From contig NZ_JAUHLI010000001.1 in the NCBI RefSeq assembly GCF_036325985.1, forward strand, positions 124,001-188,000: a stretch of DNA of 64,000 nucleotides. Direction: 5' to 3'. Position 1 is the stretch's first letter; each line of letters begins with the position of its first letter. Below the pieces are notes generated by a model. The model did not search any database, had not been told where the DNA came from, and saw only the letters and a program-made list of their open reading frames with translations. Made by a program: the position numbers and the translations under genes. This document shows, one piece after another, positions 34,381-43,686 of the stretch. This DNA is from Alkalimonas cellulosilytica. GTDB lineage: Bacteria; Pseudomonadota; Gammaproteobacteria; Enterobacterales; Alteromonadaceae.

Positions 34381-35382
34381 ATGCTTATGCGCTATGTTTT
34401 GTTTGCTGCTGCGGCGGGAGCCGTAGTAGTGGCTGCTTTGTATGCAGTTACTGTGAGTGGCCGGGCACCGGTCAGTGCCCAGGATTTTGTCAATTTACAA
34501 CAAGGCGACTCAATTCAGGCGGGTTTCAGGCGCGCTCATGCCAAGGGGTTTTGCATCAGTGGCGAGTTTCAGGCCTCCGGGGAGTTGGCTGCTTACTCCA
34601 GTGCCAAAGCATTGCAACCTGGCAGCTACCCCTTTATTGGCCGCATTTCAATTGCCGGGAGTAACCCAACGGCACCTGATTTACGCGCACCAGTGCGCAG
34701 CCTGGCTTTAACCATTTTGCCTGATACCGTGCATCAATGGCGCACGGCGATGAATACACCGCCGGTGATGGCGGTAGCAACGCCGGAAAAGTTTTATCAA
34801 CAGCTGTTGGCCATTCAAAGCAATACCGTGCCGCAGTTTTTTGCTGATCACCCGGAAACCGCGCATTTTTTACAATGGCGTAGCCACTATCGGCCAACCC
34901 AAAGTTATGCCACTGAGCGCTACCATAGCATTAATGCTTTTTATCTGGTTGACCGGCAAGGCAAACAGCAAGCAGTGCGCTGGGCGGCCTTGCCACTGAC
35001 GGATGATGCTGGCGTTATTGCGGACGAAGAGGCAGCAGATGCATTGCAGCAGGAGTTTTTCAGTCGGCTGCAGCAAGGGCCAGTGCGCTTTGACTTGCAG
35101 TTTACCCTGGCAACTGCCAAGGATGATCCGGCCGATGCCACTATTCCCTGGCCGGAAAGCAACCCACAGCTCAGTGCCGGTACTATCGTGATTGAGCAAG
35201 CCAGTTTGCAGCAAGAGGGCGCCTGCAATGCGCTTAATTTCGATCCCCTGGTGCTGCCCGCTGGCTTTGCACCATCGGCAGACCCGATTCTACGCGCCCG
35301 CGCAGCCGCCTATGCCGAATCGCATCGGCGCCGGGCCCGCGAAGTCTTGATGCAGCAGGTTGCCGGAGGTGCCAATGAATAA
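34381..35382 (+). CDS. Catalase-like heme peroxidase (SrpA type), exported or anchored
   Basis: A 333-aa protein of the catalase-related peroxidase family. It has an N-terminal hydrophobic anchor (LFAAAAGAVVVAALYAV, residues 7-23) and the distal-site segment RRAHAKGFCISGEF (His at about 53). The C-terminal RAAAYAESHRRRA fits the proximal region, where family members supply an axial Tyr. These small catalase relatives use organic reductants rather than dismutating peroxide. It overlaps the cytochrome b561 gene by 8 nt, so an electron path from quinol to periplasmic peroxide is likely. Confidence 0.82.
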   Translation: MLMRYVLFAAAAGAVVVAALYAVTVSGRAPVSAQDFVNLQQGDSIQAGFRRAHAKGFCISGEFQASGELAAYSSAKALQPGSYPFIGRISIAGSNPTAPDLRAPVRSLALTILPDTVHQWRTAMNTPPVMAVATPEKFYQQLLAIQSNTVPQFFADHPETAHFLQWRSHYRPTQSYATERYHSINAFYLVDRQGKQQAVRWAALPLTDDAGVIADEEAADALQQEFFSRLQQGPVRFDLQFTLATAKDDPADATIPWPESNPQLSAGTIVIEQASLQQEGACNALNFDPLVLPAGFAPSADPILRARAAAYAESHRRRAREVLMQQVAGGANE

Positions 35383-35902
35383 GCCGCAGACTTATCCCCT
35401 TGCCATGCGGGTGATGCATTGGCTGATGGCAGCGTTAGTGCTTAGCCTGCTATTTGCCGGTTTAACCATGGTCAAGTCACTGGGGCCCTGGCAGCAGCAA
35501 CTGCTGGCCTGGCACAAAGCCATGGGGTTGATTGCCTTGCTGGCGATTGTGGTGCGCCTTATCATTCGTCTGCGCTCAGATACGCCAACATTACCTGCTA
35601 GTGTGCCGAACATGCAGCAACTGGCAGCGAAGCTCACGCAACTTGGCTTTTATCTGTTGCTCTTTGTGATGCCGCTATCCGGCTATTTAATGCAAAACGC
35701 GGCCGGCCGGCCACTGAGCTTGTTTGGGCTGCCGCTGCCAGCCTTGCTTGATACCGATTTAGCCCTGTACGGCTTGTTCCGCGAAATTCACGGCTGGGCA
35801 GCACTGCTGTTGGTGCTGCTGATCGTGGTGCATAGTTGTGCCGCGCTCTATCACGGCTTGATTAAGCGGGATGGAGTGTTTCGCAGTATGGTACGAAAAT
35901 AA
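35375..35902 (+). CDS. Cytochrome b561
   Basis: A 175-aa di-heme membrane protein with four helices. Histidines suitable as heme ligands are in RVMHWLMAAL (helix 1), WHKAMGLIALL (helix 2), EIHGWAALLLV and VVHSCAALYHG. The ATG at 35375 follows ggaggt by 5 nt and lies inside the catalase-like gene. In this family the protein oxidises quinol. The pairing with a periplasm-facing peroxidase suggests it is its electron donor. It ends at a terminator shared with the convergent hydrolase gene. Confidence 0.88.
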   Translation: MNKPQTYPLAMRVMHWLMAALVLSLLFAGLTMVKSLGPWQQQLLAWHKAMGLIALLAIVVRLIIRLRSDTPTLPASVPNMQQLAAKLTQLGFYLLLFVMPLSGYLMQNAAGRPLSLFGLPLPALLDTDLALYGLFREIHGWAALLLVLLIVVHSCAALYHGLIKRDGVFRSMVRK

Positions 35903-35915
35903 CTCATAGCGTGCG

Positions 35916-35951
35916 AAAAGGTCACGGCATCGCTTGGTGCAGTGACCTTTT
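35916..35951. terminator. Bidirectional terminator, cytochrome b561 / serine hydrolase
   Basis: Arms aaaaggtcac and gtgacctttt pair over a 16-nt loop, with A and T runs on both sides. It lies between convergent genes. Confidence 0.8.
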
Positions 35952-35962
35952 TAGGAAAAGAG

Positions 35963-37297
35963 TCAGTCTGGATTTTGCTGCAATAGAAACTCTGCCAGTG
36001 CCTGGTAAGCAGGTAATGAAGTTGCATCATTGGCGCTGTTGCTGGCAACCGGATGCGAGGCTAAACGCACAATCACCATTTCAGCGGTCGGGTCGATATA
36101 AATGGTCTGCCCATGCACACCCCTGGCAGCAAAAGCCTGATGCGGATTATGAAATACCCACCACATACTGCGGTAACTGCCACCGGTTAAACTGCTAAAA
36201 CCGGCCACAAAGGCCGCTTGATCACCACCGGCCTGAATGCTGCGAGCCAGCTCTGGCGCTATGATACCGGGTTTACCTAGTGTTGCATCCAGCAGTGCTT
36301 GCCCCAAACGGCCCAAATCCCGCAGGGTGGCACTGATACCGCCACCGGCAAATGGAGTGCCGAGTCCATCTACAGTCACATAGGCATCCTGTTGCATCCC
36401 CAATGGCTGCCACACTAGCTCAGACACCAACTGGTGATAGGGTTTACCGGTTACGGTGGAGAGTACCCAGCCCAATACATCACTGTTGACGGTTTTATAG
36501 CCAAACACCTTGCCATGCTCTCCCGCGGCCCGGACGGTCATCAGATACTCAAAGTAACCCACTGGCCCCTGATAATCGGCAGGCTTAGGCAGCGGGTTAG
36601 CCGCAGCACTGTATTGCCAGATATCCGCATTTGGATCGGCATAATCTTCACTGTACTGAAGCGCTGTGGTCATATCCATCACCTGCCTCACCGTCGCGTT
36701 GGCAAAGGCCGAACCCTGAAGTGCAGGTATCAGCTGACCGACCAGAACGCTCTCATCAAGCTGCCCCTGTGCAATCAGCATTTCCGCCAATAAACCGGTG
36801 ATGGATTTGGTCATCGACATCGCGGCATGATGTTGTTGTGGGCCCAAACAGCCCCGATAGCTTTCGTACACCACCTTGCCGCGGTGGAGCACCAAAAGTC
36901 CATCGGTATAATTGGCCGCCAGGCTCTCTTGCCAACTGATGGGTGTGCTGGTCCCTGTAGGAGTGAACTGCAATTGGTCAATCGACGCAATGAGTGCTTC
37001 TGGCAGTGGGGCATAGTGGTCGATGGCGCGCGGAATGGCTGCAGTAGGCAGTAACTCACGCATGTGACACACGCTCCAGCGTAACTTTGGGAAACTAAAG
37101 AAGTTGCTATCGGGCTGAGTGATCCGTTTCTCCACCGGCGGTGGAAAACCCTGCATCCAACCGAGCGTTCGTGGATCGGATTGTTCGGCATTTAATGGCT
37201 CTTTCAGTGAAGCTGTCGCTGTAGCGGACAAAACACCCGCCGCCATTAAAACGGTGAGAAGGAATGCGACTATCCGTTGCGGACTGGCTAAACCCAT
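35963..37297 (-). CDS. Beta-lactamase-family (class C-like) serine hydrolase, exported
   Basis: A 444-aa exported protein with a signal peptide (IVAFLLTVLMAAGVLSATATA). The catalytic SxxK is SMTK in AAMSMTKSITGLLAEM, the YxN-like element may be YAD/YSA in the DITTALQYSEDYAD region, and the third box may be HGQT near the C-terminus. Family members include esterases, DD-peptidases and beta-lactamases; a length of 444 aa and no obvious class C signature argue for an esterase-like or 6-aminohexanoate-dimer-hydrolase-like enzyme. Single gene, convergent with cytochrome b561. Confidence 0.82.
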   Translation of the reverse strand: MGLASPQRIVAFLLTVLMAAGVLSATATASLKEPLNAEQSDPRTLGWMQGFPPPVEKRITQPDSNFFSFPKLRWSVCHMRELLPTAAIPRAIDHYAPLPEALIASIDQLQFTPTGTSTPISWQESLAANYTDGLLVLHRGKVVYESYRGCLGPQQHHAAMSMTKSITGLLAEMLIAQGQLDESVLVGQLIPALQGSAFANATVRQVMDMTTALQYSEDYADPNADIWQYSAAANPLPKPADYQGPVGYFEYLMTVRAAGEHGKVFGYKTVNSDVLGWVLSTVTGKPYHQLVSELVWQPLGMQQDAYVTVDGLGTPFAGGGISATLRDLGRLGQALLDATLGKPGIIAPELARSIQAGGDQAAFVAGFSSLTGGSYRSMWWVFHNPHQAFAARGVHGQTIYIDPTAEMVIVRLASHPVASNSANDATSLPAYQALAEFLLQQNPD

Positions 37298-37463
37298 AGC
37301 ACTGCTCCTTGTTATGTGGCTTAATTCAGCTTAACAGTGAATAGCTTGTTGCTCCAGTGGCTTTAAACCCCCGTCACCAAGGAAGCAGATTTGAATTATT
37401 TCAAAGCTAAACGTTGAAAAGCCAAAGGCTCCTGGCTAACGCGTTGTGCTTTCCAGAGGCAGA

Positions 37464-38270
37464 TCACTTAGCTACTTCGTGCGGCTTTGTTGCTTCCTGC
37501 TCCAGCGCGGTAATCATTTCTTCCGGATAGACCGATTGATACAAAGCCCGCATGCGGCCATCCCGATAACTTTGCAGCAGCGCCTGCTGCCAGCGCGCAA
37601 CACGCTCAACAGGCACATCACGACTAAACGCCAGGTACTGGCGGGTTTCGATAAAGCCGTTTAACGGCACCAGCTCAATACCCAGCTCTGCTACTTCTTG
37701 CGTTCTGAGCGCTGCTGACGTTTCACTGAGTAAAATAATATCGACCCGGCCTCGGGCCAACAAATTGAAGCAGTCGCCATGCTGCACTGTTTTGAATAAA
37801 TTACGCTCTTCATTAAATCCCAGCTCGTTAAGCTTATCGAGGTACACCGATTGAATGTACTCGCAGGCGATATAGTGCTTCGGCCAATAGGCTGGGGGCA
37901 CTGCCAGATTAAAGCGATCTTTTCTGGCATAAAGCGCGATGCGATGAATTTTTAGCGGGCCAACCCATTGGAATAAGGGTTCACGGGCTGGGGTGCGGGT
38001 GGTTTCGAACAAAGCGGTCAGGGGCTGAGAGGTGGCTATGGTATAGGCTCGGGCCCAGGGCATTAACTCAAACTGCACCGGTTCATCAAGCTCTGTCGCC
38101 AGGTTTTTAAGCAGCTCATAGGTCACACCAGCCAGCTGTCCGTCCTCATCCAGGTATTCACCCGGCGGGCTGTGCTCTGTAAGCAGCTGCAATACAGGCA
38201 ATGATGCAGACTCTGCTGCAACAGGTGGACTGTTTAAACACAATAACAACGGCACTATGAGTCGGTACAT
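37464..38270 (-). CDS. Periplasmic solute-binding-protein family 3 protein
   Basis: A 268-aa exported protein like those that bind amino acids for ABC transporters. The signal peptide is MYRLIVPLLLCLNSPPVAAE. The domain shows VTYELLKNLATELDEPVQFE and a late YRDGRMRALYQSVYPEE helix. No permease or ATPase gene is adjacent, so a stand-alone sensory or orphan binding role is likely. The start at 38270 is chosen because it begins the signal peptide; an ATG at 38372 would add 34 unlikely residues. Confidence 0.78.
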   Translation of the reverse strand: MYRLIVPLLLCLNSPPVAAESASLPVLQLLTEHSPPGEYLDEDGQLAGVTYELLKNLATELDEPVQFELMPWARAYTIATSQPLTALFETTRTPAREPLFQWVGPLKIHRIALYARKDRFNLAVPPAYWPKHYIACEYIQSVYLDKLNELGFNEERNLFKTVQHGDCFNLLARGRVDIILLSETSAALRTQEVAELGIELVPLNGFIETRQYLAFSRDVPVERVARWQQALLQSYRDGRMRALYQSVYPEEMITALEQEATKPHEVAK

Positions 38271-38376
38271 CCAATTACAACCCTGATGATAACGCTCTGA
38301 ACTGCCTGGGCAGTGTGATGGTTTCATAGTAATGCAGACTCTAGCAATGACCAAGTGGTTTTGATCGAGCAAACAA

Positions 38377-38434
38377 CTTTACTGTACCAACCAGACGGTT
38401 TATTATTCGCTTTACTGTACCAACCAGACGGTTT
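38377..38434 (+). promoter_or_regulatory. Tandem 25-nt direct repeat (probable TetR operator)
   Basis: The sequence ctttactgtaccaaccagac and its next five bases (ggttt/ggtt-t) occurs twice, at 38377-38401 and 38410-38434, 33 nt apart (about three helical turns). The second copy ends 10 nt before the TetR gene. Repeats of this size at this place suggest autoregulated control of the RND operon. Confidence 0.7.
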
Positions 38435-38444
38435 TTGAGGGCGG

Positions 38445-38990
38445 ATGATGAACAAACGAGCCAAGGTAACCAAAGCACAGATCATTGAAGCGGCGCTCTG
38501 CGTGGCGGCCGAAAAGGGTGCGGGCAAGGTTACGCTGGATGAAGTGGCCAAGGTCAGTGGCTTTAGCAAAGGCGGTCTGCTGTACCATTTCCCCAGCAAA
38601 GAAGCGCTGATCACCGCCATGGTGCAACAGTTGGTGGATGATACCGAAGCCGGCCGGCAGCAACTGCTGGCGCAGGGTGACAATGCACTGACCGCCATGA
38701 TCAAGGCGCATGCCCGTTTAACCGAGCAGGTGCAGGGCAATACTGCCATGGCCATTCTGGCAGCAGCGGCCGAGCAGCCCGGTTTGCTGAACCCGGTGCA
38801 GCAAGCCTGTCAGTTCCTGCTGCAGGATATCAACACCGAAAGCGGCGATAACCCGGAAGCGGTGTTGCTGATGCTGGCCTGCGATGCGCTCTGGTTTCAG
38901 GACATGTTGTCCATTTCTCCCTTTACTGCCCAGCAAAAAGAGCAGTTGCTGCAGTACATGCAGCGCCGCGCTAAGGAGCTGATGCCATGA
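38445..38990 (+). CDS. TetR-family regulator of an RND pump
   Basis: A 181-aa regulator with an N-terminal helix-turn-helix (KVTLDEVAKVSGFSKGGLLY, about residues 25-44, followed by HFPSKEALI). The C-terminal ligand domain resembles the TetR_C group that controls AcrAB-like pumps. It heads a three-gene operon and overlaps the adaptor gene by 4 nt (ATGA). ATGs at 38445 and 38448 are both possible; gaggg lies upstream. Ligand unknown. Confidence 0.92.
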   Translation: MMNKRAKVTKAQIIEAALCVAAEKGAGKVTLDEVAKVSGFSKGGLLYHFPSKEALITAMVQQLVDDTEAGRQQLLAQGDNALTAMIKAHARLTEQVQGNTAMAILAAAAEQPGLLNPVQQACQFLLQDINTESGDNPEAVLLMLACDALWFQDMLSISPFTAQQKEQLLQYMQRRAKELMP

Positions 38991-40051
38991 AAGCTTATTT
39001 CGTCAAAACAACAGGTACTTTGACCTTGTTGCTAGTGCTTTCGCTTGGGCTGACAGGCTGCTCAAAAGCTCCGGATGATACAGATCAGCAAACGCCGGTG
39101 ACGGTAAGGCTGGTGACCGTCAATGGCGATGCTCAGCACAGCAGCCGCAGTTTTGTCGGCCGGGTCGATGCGGTCAGCACCGTTGATCTGGCATTTCAGG
39201 TCGGTGGCCGGGTGACGGAGTTGGCGGTGCAGCAAGGCCAGGTGGTGCCGGCCGGTGAGCTGTTGGCGGCTTTGGATCCTGCCGATTACCAGTTGGCGTT
39301 GCAACAAGCCAGGGTACAGCTGGAGCAGGCGCAGCGCGATCTGGAAAGAGCCAGGCCGCTGCGCGAGCAGGGCATTTTAACGCCGTCCGATTTTGAGCAG
39401 CTGCAAACCAGTTACGATCTGGCCAAAGTAGCGCTGGATAATGCCCGGCGCAATGTCGAGCACGCCCGGCTGGAAGCGCCCTTTGATGCGCTGATCACCC
39501 GCCGGTTGATTGAGCGCTATTCCACGGTGGCGGCAGGCACGCCGGTGCTGCGGGTGCAGAACATCAGTGAGCTACGGGTGCATATCAATGTGCCGGAGCA
39601 GCTGATGCGCCTGGTGAACGACAGCGCCGATTACCGGGTTTCGGTGCGCCTGCCAGGTTTGGATGACGGGGTGGTGCTGCAGTACCGCGAGCATGCTACT
39701 GAGGCCGATGCCATCACCCAGACTTATCGGGTTTCCTTCGCGTTGCAACCGGTGGCCGGGGTGAATTTGTTGCCGGGGATGACAGTGAATGTGGTGACCG
39801 AGCGTAGCTTGCAGCAAAGCAGCTTATCGGTGCCTTTGTCGGCGATTGATACCGGCACGCCGGAACAGTTTTATGTCTGGCGTTACCTTGAGGACAGCCA
39901 GACAGTAGAGCGGGTTCAGGTTGAGCTTGGCCAAATCCATGGCCAGCAGGTCGATATTTTAAGTGGCGTGCAGTATGGCGATCAACTGGTATCGGCCGGT
40001 CACGTGCATTTGCAGCAGGGGCAACGGGTGCGCCCCTTTCAGGCGTACTGA
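38987..40051 (+). CDS. RND efflux periplasmic adaptor (lipoprotein)
   Basis: A 354-aa membrane-fusion protein. The signal peptide ends in a lipobox LTGC (Cys 25), so it is inner-membrane anchored. It has a lipoyl/barrel-sandwich part (FVGRVDAVSTVDLAFQVGGR, LAALDPADYQLALQ), an alpha-helical hairpin (QARVQLEQAQRDLERARPLR), and a beta-barrel with RRLIERYSTVAAGTPVLRVQ. It links the RND permease to an outer-membrane channel of the TolC type, which is not encoded here. Confidence 0.93.
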   Translation: MKAYFVKTTGTLTLLLVLSLGLTGCSKAPDDTDQQTPVTVRLVTVNGDAQHSSRSFVGRVDAVSTVDLAFQVGGRVTELAVQQGQVVPAGELLAALDPADYQLALQQARVQLEQAQRDLERARPLREQGILTPSDFEQLQTSYDLAKVALDNARRNVEHARLEAPFDALITRRLIERYSTVAAGTPVLRVQNISELRVHINVPEQLMRLVNDSADYRVSVRLPGLDDGVVLQYREHATEADAITQTYRVSFALQPVAGVNLLPGMTVNVVTERSLQQSSLSVPLSAIDTGTPEQFYVWRYLEDSQTVERVQVELGQIHGQQVDILSGVQYGDQLVSAGHVHLQQGQRVRPFQAY

Positions 40052-40064
40052 GCGGGGATAACGG

Positions 40065-43000
40065 ATGAACATTGCCAGTTACGCCATTGACAAGCAAATC
40101 AACACCTGGTTGTTGGTGTTGCTGTGTTTTCTGGGCGGCCTATGGGCGCTTAACACCATCGGCCGGTTGGAAGATCCGGCCTTTACCTTAAAAGAAGCCA
40201 TTGTGATGACGCCGTACCCGGGGGCGACCGCCGAGGAAGTCGAGCGCGAAGTGACGGAAAAAATGGAGTCGGCCATTCAGCAGCTGTCGCAGTTAAAGCG
40301 CATTAGCTCGAAGTCCATGCCAGGCATGTCGGAAATCAGGGTCGAAATCCAGGACAAATACGATGGCAGCCAGATGCCGCAGATCTGGGATGAACTCAGG
40401 CGCAAAGTCAATGATATTAGACCTGAGCTACCCAGCGGTGTGCTGACTCCGATGGTGAATGATGATTTTGGTGATGTGTTTGGTATGTTCTATGCGGTAA
40501 CCGCTGAAGGCTTCAGCGATCGGGAGATCCGCGAGCTGGCGAGCTTTTTACGGCGCGAAATGCTAACGGTACCAGGGGTCGCCAAAGTGCAGACCGCCGG
40601 CGAGCCGGAAGAAGCCATCTACGTTGAAATCCCGCACGAGCGCCTGCTGGGGCTGGGGTTACCGCCAGGGGTGATTGTCGATACGCTGCAATCGGAAAAT
40701 GCGGTGGCCTCCGCTGGCTCGGTGCTGGTTGGCGATAAGCGGGTGCGGCTGGTCAGCAAGCCTGGGCTTGATTCTGTGGCGGCCATTGAAAACGTCCGTA
40801 TTGGCAACCCGGGCTCGACCGAGCAGCTCAGTATCTACGATGTGGCCGAGGTGCGGCGCGATGCGGTGGAAACACCGAGCGAACTCATTCGTTTTAACGG
40901 CAAACCGGCTTTTACCCTGGCGGTGGCAGGCTTAAGCGATGCCAATATTGTCGATGTGGGTAAAGCCGTTGATCAGCATCTTGAGCAGTTGCAGGCGCAA
41001 ATCCCGCTTGGGGTCACGCTGCAGCCGATTTACCAGCAGCATCTGGTGGTGGAAAAAGCCATCAACGATTTTATCGTCAATCTGGCGCTGTCGGTGTTGA
41101 TCGTGATTGGTGTGCTCTGCCTGGCCATGGGCTGGCGGGTTGGGCTGGTGGTGGGAGCTACCTTGCTGCTGACGGTGCTTGGTACGGTATTTTTTATGCG
41201 GCTCTGGCACATTGAGATGGAGCGGATTTCGCTGGGGGCGCTGATCATCGCCATGGGCATGCTGGTTGATAATGCCATTGTGGTGGCTGAAACCATGCTG
41301 ATCAATAGGCAGCGTGGCCTGAGCTCGCGCCAGGCTGCCCGGGAAGCGGCCGGCCGCACGCAAATCCCGTTGCTGGGCGCTACCGTCATTGGCATTATGG
41401 CCTTTGCCGGGATTGGCTTGTCGCCAGATGCCACCGGTGAGTTTCTGTTCTCGCTGTTTGCGGTGATTGGCATTTCGTTGCTGCTGAGCTGGGTGTTGGC
41501 CGTCACCGTGACGCCGCTGTTTGGGCATTACCTGTTTAAGCCGGCCAGCGGGGTTTCGGCCGATCCTTATGCCGGCCGCTTTTATCGCCACTACGCTGCT
41601 TTGCTGCAGCGGGCACTGCGTCATCGCTGGCTGACGCTGGGCGGACTGGTGCTACTCACCCTGATTAGCGTACTTGGCTTTGGCAAGGTGCAGCAGGTGT
41701 TTTTCCCGGCCTCGAACACGCCGATTTTCTACGTCAATTATTACCTGCCACAGGGCTCGGATATCCAGGCCACATCGCGGGATATTGGCCACCTGGAAGA
41801 TTTTTTACTGCAGCAACCGGAGGTCAGGTCCGTCAGCAGTTTTGTCGGTGGTGGTGCCAGTCGTTTTATGTTGACCTATGCGCCCGAGCTGCCCAACCCT
41901 GCCTATGGCCAGCTGATTGTACGCACCGGGCATCGTGATGAAATTCCACCCTTGATGCAGCGGCTGCGCGAGCAGATGCCGCCTGAGTTGCCGCAAGGCA
42001 CCATCTATTTGCAGCAACTGATGTTTGGTCCCGGCGCCGGTGCCAAGCTGCAGGTGCGGCTATCCGGTGCCGATGAAGCCGAACTGCGCCGCTATGCCCA
42101 ACAGGTGGAAGGCATCATGCGGGCCAGTGGCGTGATTACCGATATCCGGCAAAACTGGCGGCAGCGTGAGCTGGTGATTGTACCGGATTTCAATGAAGAG
42201 CGGGCCAGGGTGGCTGGGGTGAATCGCACTGATTTAGCGCAAACGCTGGAGCTGGCCACGACCGGGGTGCAAAGCGGGGTCTACCGTGAAGCCGATCGGC
42301 AAATTCCGATTGTGGTGAGGCCACCGGCGCATGAGCGGCTGAGTGTCGATAACCTGCAGGATCGGATGATCTGGAGTTCGGTCGATAACAGTTACATTCC
42401 CATTACCCAGGTGATTGATGGCCTGCATACCCGCAGCGAAGAAGCCCGCATTCACCGCCGCGACCGGGTTCGCACCCTGACGGTGGAAGCCGAGCCGGTG
42501 CTTGGTGTCACCGCCGATCAGGCGCTACGGCAGATCAAAAATCAGCTCGAGCAAGTACCGCTGCCGACCGGCTACCGGTTAACCTTGGGCGGTGAATACG
42601 AAGACTCGGCCGAAGCCCAGCAATCGCTGGCCAATCAGTTGCCGCTGAGCTTTTTGGTGATGCTGGTGATTAGCATTTTGTTGTTTGGCTCGTTCAAGCA
42701 GCCACTGGTGATTTGGCTGATTGTGCCGATGGCGATTTGCGGGGTGACGGCGGCACTGCTGTTGTCCGGCCTGCCTTTTGGTTTTACGTCCTTGCTGGGC
42801 TTTTTAAGTTTGTCGGGCATGCTGATGAAAAATGCCATTGTGCTGGTGGATGAAATCGATCTGCAACTGCAGCAACTGCCAGACAAAATGGAAGCCATTG
42901 TCCAGGCCAGCATCAGCCGGATCCGCCCGGTGATCCTGGCTGCTCTCACCACCATTTTGGGCATGCTACCACTGCTGTGGGATGCGTTTTTTAACAGCAT

Positions 43001-43109
43001 GGCGGTGACCATTATGGGGGGCCTGGCTTTTGCCACGGTGCTGACGCTGGTGGCTGTGCCTGTACTCTATGCGGTGGTGTTTAATCTGCGCAGTGTTGCT
43101 AAGGCGTAA
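40065..43109 (+). CDS. RND multidrug efflux permease
   Basis: A 1014-aa proton-driven inner-membrane pump of the AcrB/RND family with about 12 helices. It includes MTPYPGATAEEVEREVTEKM early in the porter domain and the TM4 proton-relay region GMLVDNAIVVAE. The second-half counterpart is MLMKNAIVLVDE. It starts 13 nt after the adaptor gene. The substrate range cannot be deduced; neither the adaptor nor the permease is an obvious metal-type (HME) member. Confidence 0.95.
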   Translation: MNIASYAIDKQINTWLLVLLCFLGGLWALNTIGRLEDPAFTLKEAIVMTPYPGATAEEVEREVTEKMESAIQQLSQLKRISSKSMPGMSEIRVEIQDKYDGSQMPQIWDELRRKVNDIRPELPSGVLTPMVNDDFGDVFGMFYAVTAEGFSDREIRELASFLRREMLTVPGVAKVQTAGEPEEAIYVEIPHERLLGLGLPPGVIVDTLQSENAVASAGSVLVGDKRVRLVSKPGLDSVAAIENVRIGNPGSTEQLSIYDVAEVRRDAVETPSELIRFNGKPAFTLAVAGLSDANIVDVGKAVDQHLEQLQAQIPLGVTLQPIYQQHLVVEKAINDFIVNLALSVLIVIGVLCLAMGWRVGLVVGATLLLTVLGTVFFMRLWHIEMERISLGALIIAMGMLVDNAIVVAETMLINRQRGLSSRQAAREAAGRTQIPLLGATVIGIMAFAGIGLSPDATGEFLFSLFAVIGISLLLSWVLAVTVTPLFGHYLFKPASGVSADPYAGRFYRHYAALLQRALRHRWLTLGGLVLLTLISVLGFGKVQQVFFPASNTPIFYVNYYLPQGSDIQATSRDIGHLEDFLLQQPEVRSVSSFVGGGASRFMLTYAPELPNPAYGQLIVRTGHRDEIPPLMQRLREQMPPELPQGTIYLQQLMFGPGAGAKLQVRLSGADEAELRRYAQQVEGIMRASGVITDIRQNWRQRELVIVPDFNEERARVAGVNRTDLAQTLELATTGVQSGVYREADRQIPIVVRPPAHERLSVDNLQDRMIWSSVDNSYIPITQVIDGLHTRSEEARIHRRDRVRTLTVEAEPVLGVTADQALRQIKNQLEQVPLPTGYRLTLGGEYEDSAEAQQSLANQLPLSFLVMLVISILLFGSFKQPLVIWLIVPMAICGVTAALLLSGLPFGFTSLLGFLSLSGMLMKNAIVLVDEIDLQLQQLPDKMEAIVQASISRIRPVILAALTTILGMLPLLWDAFFNSMAVTIMGGLAFATVLTLVAVPVLYAVVFNLRSVAKA

Positions 43110-43120
43110 GCCGAATCGTT

Positions 43121-43147
43121 CAGGCCCTGGCAGCGTGCCGGGGCCTG
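43121..43147 (+). terminator. Possible terminator of the RND operon
   Basis: A 12-bp stem (caggccctggca / tgccggggcctg, one T-G pair) with a 3-nt loop, 11 nt after the permease stop. A T5 run begins 7 nt later, so efficiency is uncertain. Confidence 0.5.
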
Positions 43148-43313
43148 GCCAAGGTTTTTCAGACCCGGGTGGTACGCCATGATCCCTTATTCGTTGGCAA
43201 TCGTTTTGTCAAAAATTGCAGATAGTGGCGGTTATCTTCTACGCTTCCATGTAGAATGCGCGTTTTCTAAGCGCGGTCAGCTTTTCTGAGCCGTGCACAT
43301 GGGTAGGATTGGT

Positions 43314-43643
43314 ATGAAAAAGACATTTGCGTTAACGCACCCCAGGCTCAAACCAGCACGTTGGGTCGATGCCATTAAGCATGAAATTAGAAAGTACCTG
43401 CAGCGGGAGCGGCGCAAGGCGCTGCCAGCCGGCATGGACTACTGGACCTTTGATTGCCGTTTTGGCGCCACCGAAGACGTTGCCGCTAAAATTTTCACGT
43501 CAGACATCAACCAACACATCGATGCTGCGGTGGCGCAGGACTTGCCTGGCTTTTATCTGGAAATTCTGGCCAGAGCCTGCCAGCACCAGCCGCGCGAACG
43601 TCAGGACGATGCCGGTAGAGATGTGGATGGCGCCAGCGATTAA
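43314..43643 (+). CDS. DUF6172-like small protein
   Basis: A 109-aa basic protein that starts MKKTFALTHPRLKPARWVDA and continues KYLQRERRKALP, a pattern of the DUF6172 family as I recall it. Function unknown. The ATG at 43314 matches the family N-terminus; an upstream GTG adds seven residues. It lies just before the RhlE-like helicase gene, 43 nt apart, and may be cotranscribed. Confidence 0.75.
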   Translation: MKKTFALTHPRLKPARWVDAIKHEIRKYLQRERRKALPAGMDYWTFDCRFGATEDVAAKIFTSDINQHIDAAVAQDLPGFYLEILARACQHQPRERQDDAGRDVDGASD

Positions 43644-43686
43644 TTTTTTCTTTTTTAAACTGTAGCTATTCTACAGAGGAACTCCT

